This document shows positions 9,022-18,774 of a stretch of 64,000 nt of DNA, piece after piece (position 1 is the first letter of the stretch; the number at the start of each line of letters is the position of its first letter). A program made the translations under genes and the position numbers. The stretch is from positions 186,001 to 250,000 of the forward strand of contig JAJFMD010000005.1 of assembly GCA_021772335.1 (NCBI GenBank), in the 5' to 3' direction. The notes under the pieces were generated by a model. It was not told where the DNA came from and made no database searches. It was given only the letters and a program-made list of their open reading frames with translations. The stretch is from Chlamydiota bacterium. Its GTDB lineage: Bacteria; Chlamydiota; Chlamydiia; Chlamydiales; Rhabdochlamydiaceae.

Positions 9022-9059
9022 GGATTGCTCTTTTCCCTACGGGAAACAGGATGCAATCC
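9022..9059. other. two-tier hairpin in the divergent spacer
   Basis: GGATTGC (9022-9028) pairs with GCAATCC (9053-9059), and inside it TTTCCC (9032-9037) pairs with GGGAAA (9041-9046) around a TAC loop. It lies 26 bases upstream of the minus-strand secreted-protein start, so it would sit in that gene's leader. There is no T run, so it is not a plain terminator. Confidence 0.4.
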
Positions 9060-9110
9060 TAAATAGATATTTATCGCTTATTTTAATTATTGTCCAGCTT
9101 CGGATATATT

Positions 9111-9172
9111 ATTATTCAATTTAATAAGATTTAATTAGATATGTTTTGTCTTTGTTTATTAAATTGAATAAT
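9111..9172. repeat. perfect 17-base inverted repeat
   Basis: ATTATTCAATTTAATAA (9111-9127) and its exact reverse complement (9156-9172) flank 28 bases, upstream of the plus-strand gene at 9227. It could be an operator, a transcript stem or a small mobile-element remnant. Part of the match is helped by the AT-rich composition, but 17 of 17 pairs is unusual. Confidence 0.6.
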
Positions 9173-9226
9173 TATTTTTAGGTAGTTCATAATAAAGATG
9201 GTCGCTTTATCAGGAGATGATTGCGC

Positions 9227-11365
9227 ATGGCTGAACATAAACAACCCCCGATTTCTGTTCTCGAAGCAGTTGATAACCTATCAACTCTTGCCGAGCTTTC
9301 TGGAGATGCATCTTCATATTTTACAGAACATGCTCAGCCAGAGCGAGAAGGAGAAAAGGTCTATAGCTGGGTTGATCCAAGTCGTATTGAAATGAATCAA
9401 GAAAAGATCAAGGAGAGCCTTAAGGTTGTTTATGATTATTTAAAACATATTTATGACGAGGATCGCGGCAGCTTGAAACAATCCGATACGCAGAAGGGAA
9501 TTCAAGCAATTATGGTGCTCGTTGGAGAAGCGGGTCAAAAACTCGATAGATTTACCAAACTGTTTAAAGGGGTTCATGGCGGTGGTGTTACGCAACTTTC
9601 TGAATTTCAAGATCTACAAAAGCTTTATCTCACAAAGATCATTAAGCGTTTTCATGAAAAATCAAAGGAAGAACCTTATGCGGAGCTCTCTGATGAGGAG
9701 AAAAGGGCAATTGAAAAACGCGGGATCAAAGATCTTAATGAAGTAAAATCTGATAGGAAATATGAGCTATTTTATATCGTTCAAGAAGATGGCAGCGCAT
9801 TTTTTGACCGCAATTTATTGCGTCACATTAAACTTGTTGGAGTTTTCGATCATTTACTTAGCAGTTATGAAGGAGATGATCCTCTTTTACAAATAAAAGC
9901 ACTTTTTGATCGAGACATGCATGAGACTGCAAAAGAAATCCTCAAACTCGCTGGTTCTCAACTCGATGGCTATTACAAAGAAGCGTTATCCCAACGTAAG
10001 CGTCCATTTGTCTCCTCAATCAATAAAGCATTAATGGCTTTGATGTTAGCTGCAAATAGTGCGAATTTGCTCTACAATTCTACATCAGGTAAGAGCTGCA
10101 CTAATTATTACCGCGATTTTCACTATTATTTGCGACAAGCGTTGAATTCTGACCAATACCATCGGTTTTTAGCACATCCACCCAAAGAATCGCATCATTT
10201 TGCAAGACTTTTACTCAACTTATCTCATCTGCTCTGTTGTTTTTACTTTATGCGCATTGGCTCCCATAAAGAATCTCTCGATTTTCTCCATAAGTTAATG
10301 AATCGAAAAAAGGGAGAGAATAAAGAGGGAGATTCTTTATGGAGGGAACTTTTAAGCGAAGATGAAGCGATTCGAAAGCTGCTTAATCGCTATCCTAGCG
10401 GACCTTTAATGAAATCTTTAGATGTGATTCAAAGTGATGAGGAAGCAGAAGGGTTTGATCCGATGGCTCAAGATAACATTCCTTCTCAACTCTATAATCT
10501 CTCTTTTGATAGTGAACATATCAGCTTTTTGCGCATTCCATCTCCGACATCTCAAAATCAGATCGATAAAGCAGAAGTTGCTGTTGAGTTCCAAGGATTA
10601 ATTCGCTATCAAAAGTCGCGTAGCGATAATCAAAAACATTTGATGTTTAACCTGCAAGATCGCACTTCATGGCAGGAGCATACGCGCTGTAATACGCTTG
10701 AGCAGTTTTCAAAAAAAGCAGAGTTTACCGGTAACTTTACAATAGTCTCCTTGCCCAAGCAGACCGATTTTTACCTTCAAAAAGAAGAATATCAAGAACT
10801 CAACAATGCAGAAAGCTTCAAAAAGCAATTTCTAGAACAAATTACAAGTGGTCCTGTCTGTGGATTTTTCTTCCCGTCAGAACTCAATACTAAAGAATTC
10901 AAAGAGTTTCTTCCTCTTGCAATCGAACGTGTTCATGAAATGTTCTATAATAATCAAAATGTAATCACTCTAAGAAATCGCCTCGATTTTATCGAAATCG
11001 TTTATCAATTGATCTACTTAAAAATTATTGAGATTATCAAACCAGATTCAGTGAGCTTCACAGATAAAGATTCTCTTGATGAAGGAATGAGCGCAACCTG
11101 CAGCTTCTTTTGTTTCCTACGACTTTTAACAGACTCATCTTCTTGGAATGAAAACGAAAAAGACTTCTTGCGCTGGATGCTCTATATTCCAGCTTTGCTT
11201 GTACGTGAGCGCGCAATTGAGAGTGAGTGTTTCAAAAGACTCATCAGCTCGATTTCATATCTCAATAGTGAGCTCGATGAGCGCCGCGATCAAATTATTG
11301 ATCCCCTCGCAAAGCTCTACTCCCGCGATCTATTTAATAAGCTCAAGCTGGGCCGCTGCTTTTAA
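9227..11365 (+). CDS. large conserved-type protein of unknown function (712 aa)
   Basis: This soluble, charged protein without signal peptide or membrane segment is largely alpha-helical in its first 400 residues. There is a cluster of His/Tyr in the middle (YYRDFHYYLRQAL) and a more mixed region after residue 420. I recognise no domain. The ATG at 9227 with AGGAGA at 9212-9217 is preferred over the in-frame TTG two codons earlier. The stop overlaps the stop of the convergent autotransporter gene by four bases. Size and composition suggest a cytoplasmic or translocated protein. A secreted effector is possible given its neighbours but nothing in the sequence proves it. Confidence 0.75.
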   Translation: MAEHKQPPISVLEAVDNLSTLAELSGDASSYFTEHAQPEREGEKVYSWVDPSRIEMNQEKIKESLKVVYDYLKHIYDEDRGSLKQSDTQKGIQAIMVLVGEAGQKLDRFTKLFKGVHGGGVTQLSEFQDLQKLYLTKIIKRFHEKSKEEPYAELSDEEKRAIEKRGIKDLNEVKSDRKYELFYIVQEDGSAFFDRNLLRHIKLVGVFDHLLSSYEGDDPLLQIKALFDRDMHETAKEILKLAGSQLDGYYKEALSQRKRPFVSSINKALMALMLAANSANLLYNSTSGKSCTNYYRDFHYYLRQALNSDQYHRFLAHPPKESHHFARLLLNLSHLLCCFYFMRIGSHKESLDFLHKLMNRKKGENKEGDSLWRELLSEDEAIRKLLNRYPSGPLMKSLDVIQSDEEAEGFDPMAQDNIPSQLYNLSFDSEHISFLRIPSPTSQNQIDKAEVAVEFQGLIRYQKSRSDNQKHLMFNLQDRTSWQEHTRCNTLEQFSKKAEFTGNFTIVSLPKQTDFYLQKEEYQELNNAESFKKQFLEQITSGPVCGFFFPSELNTKEFKEFLPLAIERVHEMFYNNQNVITLRNRLDFIEIVYQLIYLKIIEIIKPDSVSFTDKDSLDEGMSATCSFFCFLRLLTDSSSWNENEKDFLRWMLYIPALLVRERAIESECFKRLISSISYLNSELDERRDQIIDPLAKLYSRDLFNKLKLGRCF

Positions 11366-14148
11366 GGACACCCGCATCCCCCGATAGGGATAAAAGTTGT
11401 TGGACCCGCAGCATCTGTAAATGTGCCTAAATCATTATTTATGCTTTTTACACCAGCAAAGTTGTTATTAGGTGCTTCGGGTGCTTCAAGATTAATAGCA
11501 CCACCAAGGGGATTAACTGCGAATACATAGTCATTGGGATTGCTGTTGTTATTTAAATGAATACAAAGATTATTCCCAAAAGTACTTGATCCACCAAAAG
11601 CAACATTCGCTTGGAAAGTGTTACTATCGATACAAGCAAATGGACTTTGATTCGTTGCGGTGACAGCTGTGCCAAAGAGGCTATTATTATTCATGATCAA
11701 ATTTGTATCATTAACGCTTGTTGCTGCAGTTCCTGCTGGATTGTTCATAATATTTCCATTGATCGTTGCAATTGTAGACGATGAAGTGGTGCTAAGAAGA
11801 TTAATTTCAATAATACTATCTCCACTTGAGATAAAGGTGTTGTTATTAATATTGATTGCACCATTGAGCTGCCTAAATAAGTTGATACGTCCGCTGGCCG
11901 AGAAGGTATTCGATTCGATATTGAGCGTGTTATTTGTATGTGTAGGAGTACTGCTAGTGAAAATCGATCGACCACTCATATTGGTTGTGATGAAATTGTT
12001 GTTAACATTGACAGTGTTATTTGTCATCGTCCCACTGAAGCAGAGAAAACTTGAATTGATCTCATTTGATGAGTTCCCAACAAGTATAACCTGACTGTTT
12101 GAAAGAGGTGATGTAAAATTAATCGCATCACTGGCCATTTCACTAAAGATATTGCCACCCACCGGAATAATGGCACTATCTAGTGCTTGATTTGCTTTTA
12201 TTCCGTTCTCGAGGGATAAAAAGGTATTGCCAACAAAAAAGGTGTTGGACGCTCCTGGAGGAACAATTGCGCCAGTGCTAGAGACTTGAGTGCCAATTAA
12301 GTTAAATCCAACAGCAGCACTGTTTGTTGCCATAAACAAGTCAAAAAAGTCACCATCAGATTGTCTAGAATTGTTGGTAATTGTTGGAGCCACGCCTGGT
12401 GTTAGTGGGGGAATAACGATTCCAAGTATAGGCAGTGGAGTAGCAGAGCTAACCATTAATTGATTGGGTTTAAAAACAAATCCTTGATCATAGTTAGTTG
12501 TAGTGCCATCACCTGGAAAAACGTAGATTAATGCAAATTCAGGAGCATTTTGTTCTGCAGCAATCAAAGAATCATAGGGTGCAACGAACGATCCATTTCC
12601 TCCTGGAGCTGCTGTGTTGTTAACAAAGACAAACGAGGTGGGAAGAATGGGGAAGTTGGGCAACCCTGGAAAGAGTGGAAATCCCGGAAACCTTCCTCGT
12701 AAGCCGCATAAACTTCTAAGGGTGCATGCATCTTGTTCCTCAACAGGAATGATTTCATTGCGATATACCGGCTGCGTCATGCGGCCATAAAGAGCCGCTG
12801 TTTCATCGCAAGGAGCCGGGAAGCGTTCTTTAAAGCGCGCTCCTTTGCTGCGCATATTTGCAGGTCCAAAGGGGAAACTTAACGTGATCCATCCTTGTGC
12901 TTTGGTATTGTAAATGGGGTCATGAGTGATATCAGCCCCAATAAGAATGCCATCCCAAGGTCTAAGAGAGATGCGCGCTCTTCCGCCCCAAGCATCACCA
13001 AACGTAAAATTGCATTCGGTCTTTTTAAAGAGATAGTACGGTCCTCCAGCGATATAAAGATCGACATAGCGAAAAGGACCGGGAACGTAGAAGCCCACTT
13101 CAGCATCGATATCTGCTAAGGTAGCAGCGCCGCAGTTAGATACAAAAATTCCACAGTTGCCAAATCCTGCAAAACAAAATGGACTGGCGTATGCTGTGTC
13201 GCCAACAGGTCCATAGCCATTGATGCGGAAGTCTGCATATTGTGAGAGGAGTTCTAAACCAGCACCCACTTGATGTTGGCTGCCGAGTTCTTTTGTGTCT
13301 CGATAATCATAAAAAAGATTCAATCCTAGAACGGCACCAGTATCTGCTAGATTAACACGACCTCCAAGTCCAGCATTAGCTGCCCAATGGCCGTCATTAA
13401 ATACGTGTCCACGCACATCGAGAAATGGCTGAAATGTCCACATTTCAGTAGGAGTTAAGAAAGCTGAAAGTGTTGTATAACCATCGTCATACCCAAATCC
13501 CTCAGGACCTCGGTAGCCAACGGCAACGCGAGAGCCAGGACCAGGATTGCATTCAATCTGTTCATTTTCTATAGAAGTGGTATTAGATTGAGATTTTTCT
13601 AAGACGATGTAGTTTTTCAAGCTTTGATCTTCATATATTTTTTGGTGTAGCTCGAGATCAAGAGGCTGCTCATTAGGGTGAGGTTCGTCAGCTGCAATAA
13701 AGTCGTTTTGATTTTCTCTCTCTTGACAAGCGGGAAGCTCAGAAAGGGGAGTAATCGCTTCAATTGAGTAAAGAGAGGCAAGAGCTTGAAGTTCTGGTGC
13801 GGTAATGCTCTGAGCGCTCCATAAAGCGGGTACAATATCCTGCCATCCAAGAACTGGTGATAAAATTGTAAACGAGGAGGAGCTTAGCATATAAGGATCG
13901 CAGTAAGCGAGATAGTCGATTGGAACGGTAAAGAATCTTCCAGTTGAAGGGAAACTGCTTAAAACGAGCGTGCGGCGTGTGTTGTTATGCTTAATTTTTT
14001 TTGAGATGTTTTTTTTAAGTATGTATTTTTGTTCCGTATCGATTTGCTTATCTATGCTGGCGCTAATCAGAGAAAACTGTGAGTGTTCTGTAGCTATGGC
14101 AGAAAGAGTCAATAAAGAAAGTGCTAAAGTAAAGTGCGTCAAGTTCAT
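11362..14148 (-). CDS. inverse-autotransporter-like outer membrane protein, copy 1
   Basis: The 928-residue protein has a signal peptide (MNLTHFTLALSLLTLSAIAT). A periplasmic stretch follows, then a beta-barrel-type domain at about residues 200-440 resembling the intimin/invasin barrel (NLFYDYRDT, QHQVGAGLELL, WITLSFPFG). The C-terminal passenger from about 505 opens with FVFVNNTAAPGGNGSF and contains many Asn-rich rungs (NNNTF, NNSLF), as in right-handed beta-helices. It ends GGCGCP. The barrel-then-passenger order is that of type Ve secretion. I start at 14148 because the sister gene begins at the equivalent point; the frame extends 17 codons further. Likely a surface-exposed adhesin or disulfide-linked envelope protein, by inference. 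Confidence 0.8.
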   Translation of the reverse strand: MNLTHFTLALSLLTLSAIATEHSQFSLISASIDKQIDTEQKYILKKNISKKIKHNNTRRTLVLSSFPSTGRFFTVPIDYLAYCDPYMLSSSSFTILSPVLGWQDIVPALWSAQSITAPELQALASLYSIEAITPLSELPACQERENQNDFIAADEPHPNEQPLDLELHQKIYEDQSLKNYIVLEKSQSNTTSIENEQIECNPGPGSRVAVGYRGPEGFGYDDGYTTLSAFLTPTEMWTFQPFLDVRGHVFNDGHWAANAGLGGRVNLADTGAVLGLNLFYDYRDTKELGSQHQVGAGLELLSQYADFRINGYGPVGDTAYASPFCFAGFGNCGIFVSNCGAATLADIDAEVGFYVPGPFRYVDLYIAGGPYYLFKKTECNFTFGDAWGGRARISLRPWDGILIGADITHDPIYNTKAQGWITLSFPFGPANMRSKGARFKERFPAPCDETAALYGRMTQPVYRNEIIPVEEQDACTLRSLCGLRGRFPGFPLFPGLPNFPILPTSFVFVNNTAAPGGNGSFVAPYDSLIAAEQNAPEFALIYVFPGDGTTTNYDQGFVFKPNQLMVSSATPLPILGIVIPPLTPGVAPTITNNSRQSDGDFFDLFMATNSAAVGFNLIGTQVSSTGAIVPPGASNTFFVGNTFLSLENGIKANQALDSAIIPVGGNIFSEMASDAINFTSPLSNSQVILVGNSSNEINSSFLCFSGTMTNNTVNVNNNFITTNMSGRSIFTSSTPTHTNNTLNIESNTFSASGRINLFRQLNGAININNNTFISSGDSIIEINLLSTTSSSTIATINGNIMNNPAGTAATSVNDTNLIMNNNSLFGTAVTATNQSPFACIDSNTFQANVAFGGSSTFGNNLCIHLNNNSNPNDYVFAVNPLGGAINLEAPEAPNNNFAGVKSINNDLGTFTDAAGPTTFIPIGGCGCP

Positions 14149-14238
14149 ATTAATCCCGTATATTATTTTCTTTTTATTAAAAAATGGAAAATAATGCAAC
14201 GGTTTTAATTCTGTAAATAAATTAAATTAGTCGGTGTT

Positions 14239-16914
14239 TTAAGGAGCGCAGCCGCAGTCTCCTAAGGGGATGAAAGTTGGGTTCGGACTCGCCGCAAAGT
14301 TCTCAAAGACACCTTGATTATTATTAAGACTTCTTACCCCATCATAATTTAGATCTCCTGGAGGAGCTTCAACTTGAAGTGCGCCTCCATTAAAAAAGGA
14401 GTATGTGATATTATTAGGGGTCTCGTTGTTAACTAAATGAATACACATAGGCATAACAGTTGAAAAAATAAGCACATCGCTTTGAAACGTGTTACTTTCT
14501 ATGCAGGATGTAACTGACTGCATAGTGTTAGTTACACTAAAAGTTGAATTTTCGAATGTGTTATTATTGATGACTGAACTAGTATCACTTATTAGAATAA
14601 AAAAGGAGTCAGTGAATGTGTTATTGTTTAATGTAACTGTAGTGTCTGGGTTGTTGTTTATTTGCATCGCGCCATTTGGAGCTTGAGAAAAAATATTTCC
14701 TATAAAATTGATTGCGCTATTTTCAGTAAAATTTTGTAATAATATAGCATCCATGGCATTTGAACCGACAAACATATTATTTGCTATATTTAGCGTGTTA
14801 TTTGGATTTTCAGAGGCGCTATTATTAACAATCCATTTGCCGACTGTATTATTCAATTCATTGCCAACGAATATAAACTCGCTATTGGATAGACGCATTT
14901 GAAAATTTACGGCATCCGTGCCAATACTGTTAAAAGTATTGCCACCTATTGGGATGATCGCGCTATCTATAGGCTGATTTGCTTTTACTCCAAAATCTAA
15001 AGAATTGAAGGTGTTGCCAACGAGGAAGGTATTTGTCGTATCTTGAGGAAGAATCGCTCCGGCATTGGAGGGTTGTGTTGCTATTAAGTTAAATCCAACA
15101 GCAGCGCTGTTTGTTGCCATAAACAAATCAAAAAAGTCACCGTCAGATTGTCTAGAGTTGTTAGTGATTGTTGGGAATACACCTGGAGTTAGAGGGGGAA
15201 TAACAACTCCAAGTATAGGCAGTGGAGTAGCTGAGCTAATCATTAATTGATTTGGTTTAAAAACAAATCCTTGATCATAGTTAAACGTTGTGCCGGTTCC
15301 TGGGAAAACATAGATCAATGAAAACTCGGGAGCATTTTGTTCTGCTGTGATTAAAGAATTATAAGGTCTTTGGAACGAACCATCTCCTCCTGGAGCAGCT
15401 GTGTTGTTAACAAAGATAAATGTTTCGGGAAGAGAGGGGAAATTTGGTAATCCAGGGAAGAGGGGAATTCCCGGGAACCTTCCTCTCAGGTTACATAAAC
15501 TTCTAAAGGTGCATGCGTCTTGTTCCTCGACAGGAATGATTTCGTTGCGATATACCGGCTGCGTCATGCGGCCATAAAGAGCTGCTGTTTCGTCGCAAGG
15601 CGCTGGAAAACGTTCTTTAAAGCGGGCTCCTTTACTACGCATATTTGCAGGGCCAAAGGGGAAGCTTAGTGTGATCCATCCTTGTGCTTTGGTATTGTAA
15701 ATTGGATCGTGGGTGATATCAGCACCAATAAGAATGCCATCCCAAGGTCTAAGAGAGATGCGCGCTCTCCCTCCCCAAGCATCACCAAACTCAAAGTTGC
15801 ACTCGGTCTTTTTAAAGAGATAGTACGGTCCCCCAGCAATATAAAGATCGACATAGCGAAAAGGACCGGGAACGTAGAAGCCCACTTCAGCATCGATATC
15901 TGCTAAGGTAGCAGCGCCGCAGTTGGATACAAAAATTCCACTGTTGCCAAATCCTGCAAAGCAAAATGGACTAACGCAGGTAGTGTCTCCAACAGGTCCA
16001 TAGCCATTGATGCGAAAGTCTGCATATTGTGAGAGTAGCTCTAGTCCGCCACCCACTTGATGTTGGCTACCGAGCTCTTCTGTGTCTCGATAATCATAAA
16101 AAAGATTTAATCCTAGAACGGCACCAGTATCTGCTAGATTAATCCGTCCCCCAAGTCCGGCATTAGCTGCCCAATGGCCGTCGTTAAATACGTGTCCACG
16201 CACATCTAAAAATGGTTGAAATGTCCACATTTCAGAGGGAGTCAAAAATCCTGAAAGTGATGTATAGCCGTGATCATAACCAAATCCTTTAGGACCACGG
16301 TAGCCAATGGCAACGCGAGAGCCAGGACCAGGCTTACACTCCGTCTGTTTATTTTCTATAGTAGTGACATTAGACTGAGATTCTTCTAGGACGCTGTAGT
16401 TTTTTAAGTTTTCATCTTCATATGTTTTTTGGTGCAGCTCAAGATCAAGAGGCAGTTCATTGGGTTGAGGTTCGTTAGCTGCAATTAAGTCACTTTGATT
16501 TTCTCTCTCTTGATAAGAGGGAAGTTCAGAGAGGGGAGTTATTGAATAAAGAGCGGCAAGAGCTTGAAGTTCTTGTACAGTAATGTTTTGAGCACTCCAT
16601 AAAGCAGGGACGATGTCATGCCATCCAAGGACTGGTGATAAAATTGTGAATGAGGAGGATAGAAACATATAAGGATCGCAGTAGGCGAGGTAGTCGATTG
16701 GAACTGTAAAGAATCTTCCGGTTGAAGGAAAATTGCTGAGGACTAGAGTTTGGTTTTTAGTTTTTTTTGAGATGTTTTTCTTTAGTATGTGTTTTTGTTC
16801 CGCATGGATTTGCTTATCTATGCTAGCGCTAATCAGAGAAAACTGTGAGTGTTCTGTCGCTATGGCAGAAAGCGTCAACAAAGAAAACGCTAATGGAAAA
16901 CTCGAGAAATTCAT
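14239..16914 (-). CDS. inverse-autotransporter-like outer membrane protein, copy 2
   Basis: This 891-residue tandem sister of the next downstream gene has the same layout: signal peptide, linker, barrel-type domain (about 195-433) and Asn-rich beta-helix passenger. The barrel is nearly identical to copy 1 (for example the whole FYVPGPFRYVDLYIAGGPYY stretch), and the first part of the passenger is close. The rest of the passenger is shorter and strongly diverged, and it ends GDCGCAP, keeping the two-cysteine tail. AAGGAATT precedes the ATG. The two genes are 90 bases apart on one strand without an obvious terminator between them, so this copy is upstream in a probable common transcript. Confidence 0.8.
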   Translation of the reverse strand: MNFSSFPLAFSLLTLSAIATEHSQFSLISASIDKQIHAEQKHILKKNISKKTKNQTLVLSNFPSTGRFFTVPIDYLAYCDPYMFLSSSFTILSPVLGWHDIVPALWSAQNITVQELQALAALYSITPLSELPSYQERENQSDLIAANEPQPNELPLDLELHQKTYEDENLKNYSVLEESQSNVTTIENKQTECKPGPGSRVAIGYRGPKGFGYDHGYTSLSGFLTPSEMWTFQPFLDVRGHVFNDGHWAANAGLGGRINLADTGAVLGLNLFYDYRDTEELGSQHQVGGGLELLSQYADFRINGYGPVGDTTCVSPFCFAGFGNSGIFVSNCGAATLADIDAEVGFYVPGPFRYVDLYIAGGPYYLFKKTECNFEFGDAWGGRARISLRPWDGILIGADITHDPIYNTKAQGWITLSFPFGPANMRSKGARFKERFPAPCDETAALYGRMTQPVYRNEIIPVEEQDACTFRSLCNLRGRFPGIPLFPGLPNFPSLPETFIFVNNTAAPGGDGSFQRPYNSLITAEQNAPEFSLIYVFPGTGTTFNYDQGFVFKPNQLMISSATPLPILGVVIPPLTPGVFPTITNNSRQSDGDFFDLFMATNSAAVGFNLIATQPSNAGAILPQDTTNTFLVGNTFNSLDFGVKANQPIDSAIIPIGGNTFNSIGTDAVNFQMRLSNSEFIFVGNELNNTVGKWIVNNSASENPNNTLNIANNMFVGSNAMDAILLQNFTENSAINFIGNIFSQAPNGAMQINNNPDTTVTLNNNTFTDSFFILISDTSSVINNNTFENSTFSVTNTMQSVTSCIESNTFQSDVLIFSTVMPMCIHLVNNETPNNITYSFFNGGALQVEAPPGDLNYDGVRSLNNNQGVFENFAASPNPTFIPLGDCGCAP

Positions 16915-16989
16915 ATTAATTCCTTCTTTGTTTTCTTTTTATTGCGTAAAAGTCTTTTTTTGCAACTATTTTAAAACAGTTGTTTGAAA

Positions 16990-17559
16990 TTAATTTAAAG
17001 AAAGATCTTCAGGAATCATAGAAAGGGTTGCATATTTGCCGCCCATATCGCGTAGCACTGTTTGCCACGTTTTTTCAATGGGGAGCTCGAATATGTATTT
17101 ACTGCTTCCTGGATGGAGGAACCAGGCGCCTTTTAGAAATTCGCGCTCTAATTCGCCACTTGCCCAGGCGACAAAACCAAAGCAAAGTCGAATTTGTGGA
17201 CCACTTGGACTGTTGATCGCTTCTTGCAAGAATTGAACATCTCCGCCGAGATTAACACCAGGGCAAATCTCTAGAACCTGATCCTCTGATTGATGATCGG
17301 AATGTAGTAACATGATTTGATTGGGCTGCATTGGCCCGCCAGTGCGGATTTCAATATTGGGATTGGAGAGTTCTGTGAGATGCGAGAGCTCTTCGGGAAG
17401 CTGCATATCAAGCGTTTTGTTGATTACAAGTCCGAAAGAACCTCCAGGAGTGTGCTCACATACTAAGATAACACTGCGGAAGAACAGACCATTTTCAATA
17501 TCGGGACTGGCAACAAGCAAGGTGCCTTTATCAATTTGGGCATACGGCAGGGGCTTCAT
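16990..17559 (-). CDS. yqgE: YqgE/AlgH family protein (UPF0301)
   Basis: The family pattern is clear: [10 protein letters not shown] near the start, [28 protein letters not shown], and [13 protein letters not shown] with a WF(L)HPGS close. Members are cytoplasmic and about 187 residues long; AlgH was named for alginate regulation but the molecular function is unsettled. The frame runs up to 17643, but I start at 17559 (MKPLPYAQ, 189 residues) because this matches the family length. That start overlaps the 3' end of mlaD by 29 bases, so the gene is the last of the Mla operon. Confidence 0.9.
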   Translation of the reverse strand: MKPLPYAQIDKGTLLVASPDIENGLFFRSVILVCEHTPGGSFGLVINKTLDMQLPEELSHLTELSNPNIEIRTGGPMQPNQIMLLHSDHQSEDQVLEICPGVNLGGDVQFLQEAINSPSGPQIRLCFGFVAWASGELEREFLKGAWFLHPGSSKYIFELPIEKTWQTVLRDMGGKYATLSMIPEDLSLN

Positions 17560-18772
17560 CACTACATCCAGGTAAACAGGTTTGCAGCTCGTTGAGCTGT
17601 TCATTATAAAGGCGCAGGCTCTTGTAGAGTTCTTGCACTTCACGCATTAACGTCGCAAAATCCTCTTTAAAACATGGAGCTTGAAAAATTTCAAGTTGTT
17701 TAGGCGCTTCTTCTGCTTTTTCAACGAGCAGAGATAGGCGGTTCATCGATGTATTAATCTGATCGACCTCTTGTTGGAAGTACTGTCTGAAATCCTTAGG
17801 AGAGCTTAGAGAATCAAGTAGTGTCATGCGTTGAGTGCGCATGCGCTGCCAACCTTTATTGAGGTGAAATAAGACACCGTAATGATTGACATCATTCATC
17901 AATGTATCGACTTTGCCCATGATATTCATCAGGCGTAGGTAAAAATCATCACCAGTGATGAGTTGCCCGAGAGACCCTTTTCCTTTGGCGATATTTCCTG
18001 TGATCGTGTCAATATGTTCACTAACTCCAACAAGCTTGTTGGTCAAGATACCAATATTGCTGAAAACTTGATCGTTTTGCAGTTGATTCATCATGCATTG
18101 AATTTGCGAGCTGATGCGACTGAAATTGATCAGTACATCTTTCACATGGGCAACAATTTGTTGCTCATTAATACTTCCTGCGGTCGTTTCGAGTTCGTTC
18201 ATCGTAGCGCGGAAAGCATCGATTGCTTCGGTAAGCAGAGGTCCTGTTGTTGTAATCCATTGATTAACTTCATCCAGGGTGTTCTTCAGTTTACTTGTAA
18301 TTGCATTGAACTGAACGATGATACGTTCAAAAGCATCGAGAGAGTCTGCATAGACTGGTTGATCACCAACTAGTTTAGGGATGACACCTCTTGGTGGAGC
18401 GATGGGAGTGATTTCAATGGATTTTTCTCCGAGCAGGCCTGAGGTAACAATTGAGATTTTATCTGTGCTATAGACTTTGATGCTCGAGTCGTAATGAATG
18501 GTAAACTGATAAAAATAAAAACGTTCCATCTCATCGGTTGGTTGCTCTCGTGGATGGGGAACTGTCTCAATTTTGACCACTTCTCCAACGGGCTTGCCGG
18601 AAAAGAGTACTTGCGTACCTACTTTGAGTTTGTTGATATTTGTAAAGCGCACATTGAGAGTTTTTTCATTGTCACCAACGCTAGGTTTTAAAAACATGAC
18701 GATCGAAATAATCAGAGATATCGCGATAATTACAAATACTCCAATCAGCATATTTTTCGTTTGTTCTCGCAT
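17531..18772 (-). CDS. mlaD: MCE-domain lipid-binding protein of the Mla-type transporter
   Basis: An N-terminal membrane helix (residues about 9-29) is followed by one MCE domain ([29 protein letters not shown]), then a long helical, partly coiled-coil C-terminal region to residue 413. In the Mla/Mce systems this periplasmic protein forms a ring that passes phospholipids between the inner membrane transporter and the outer membrane. It is two bases downstream of the ATPase gene and overlaps yqgE. E. coli MlaD is only about 183 residues, so the tail is long and closer to the extended chlamydial and mycobacterial Mce proteins. Confidence 0.9.
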   Translation of the reverse strand: MREQTKNMLIGVFVIIAISLIISIVMFLKPSVGDNEKTLNVRFTNINKLKVGTQVLFSGKPVGEVVKIETVPHPREQPTDEMERFYFYQFTIHYDSSIKVYSTDKISIVTSGLLGEKSIEITPIAPPRGVIPKLVGDQPVYADSLDAFERIIVQFNAITSKLKNTLDEVNQWITTTGPLLTEAIDAFRATMNELETTAGSINEQQIVAHVKDVLINFSRISSQIQCMMNQLQNDQVFSNIGILTNKLVGVSEHIDTITGNIAKGKGSLGQLITGDDFYLRLMNIMGKVDTLMNDVNHYGVLFHLNKGWQRMRTQRMTLLDSLSSPKDFRQYFQQEVDQINTSMNRLSLLVEKAEEAPKQLEIFQAPCFKEDFATLMREVQELYKSLRLYNEQLNELQTCLPGCSDEAPAVCPN

Positions 18773-18774
18773 GC

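Noticed and set aside
12895-15906. Pairs of 74-75-codon frames repeated in both autotransporter genes
   Set aside because: They recur only because the host DNA is duplicated; they are antisense or off-frame within the barrel regions.
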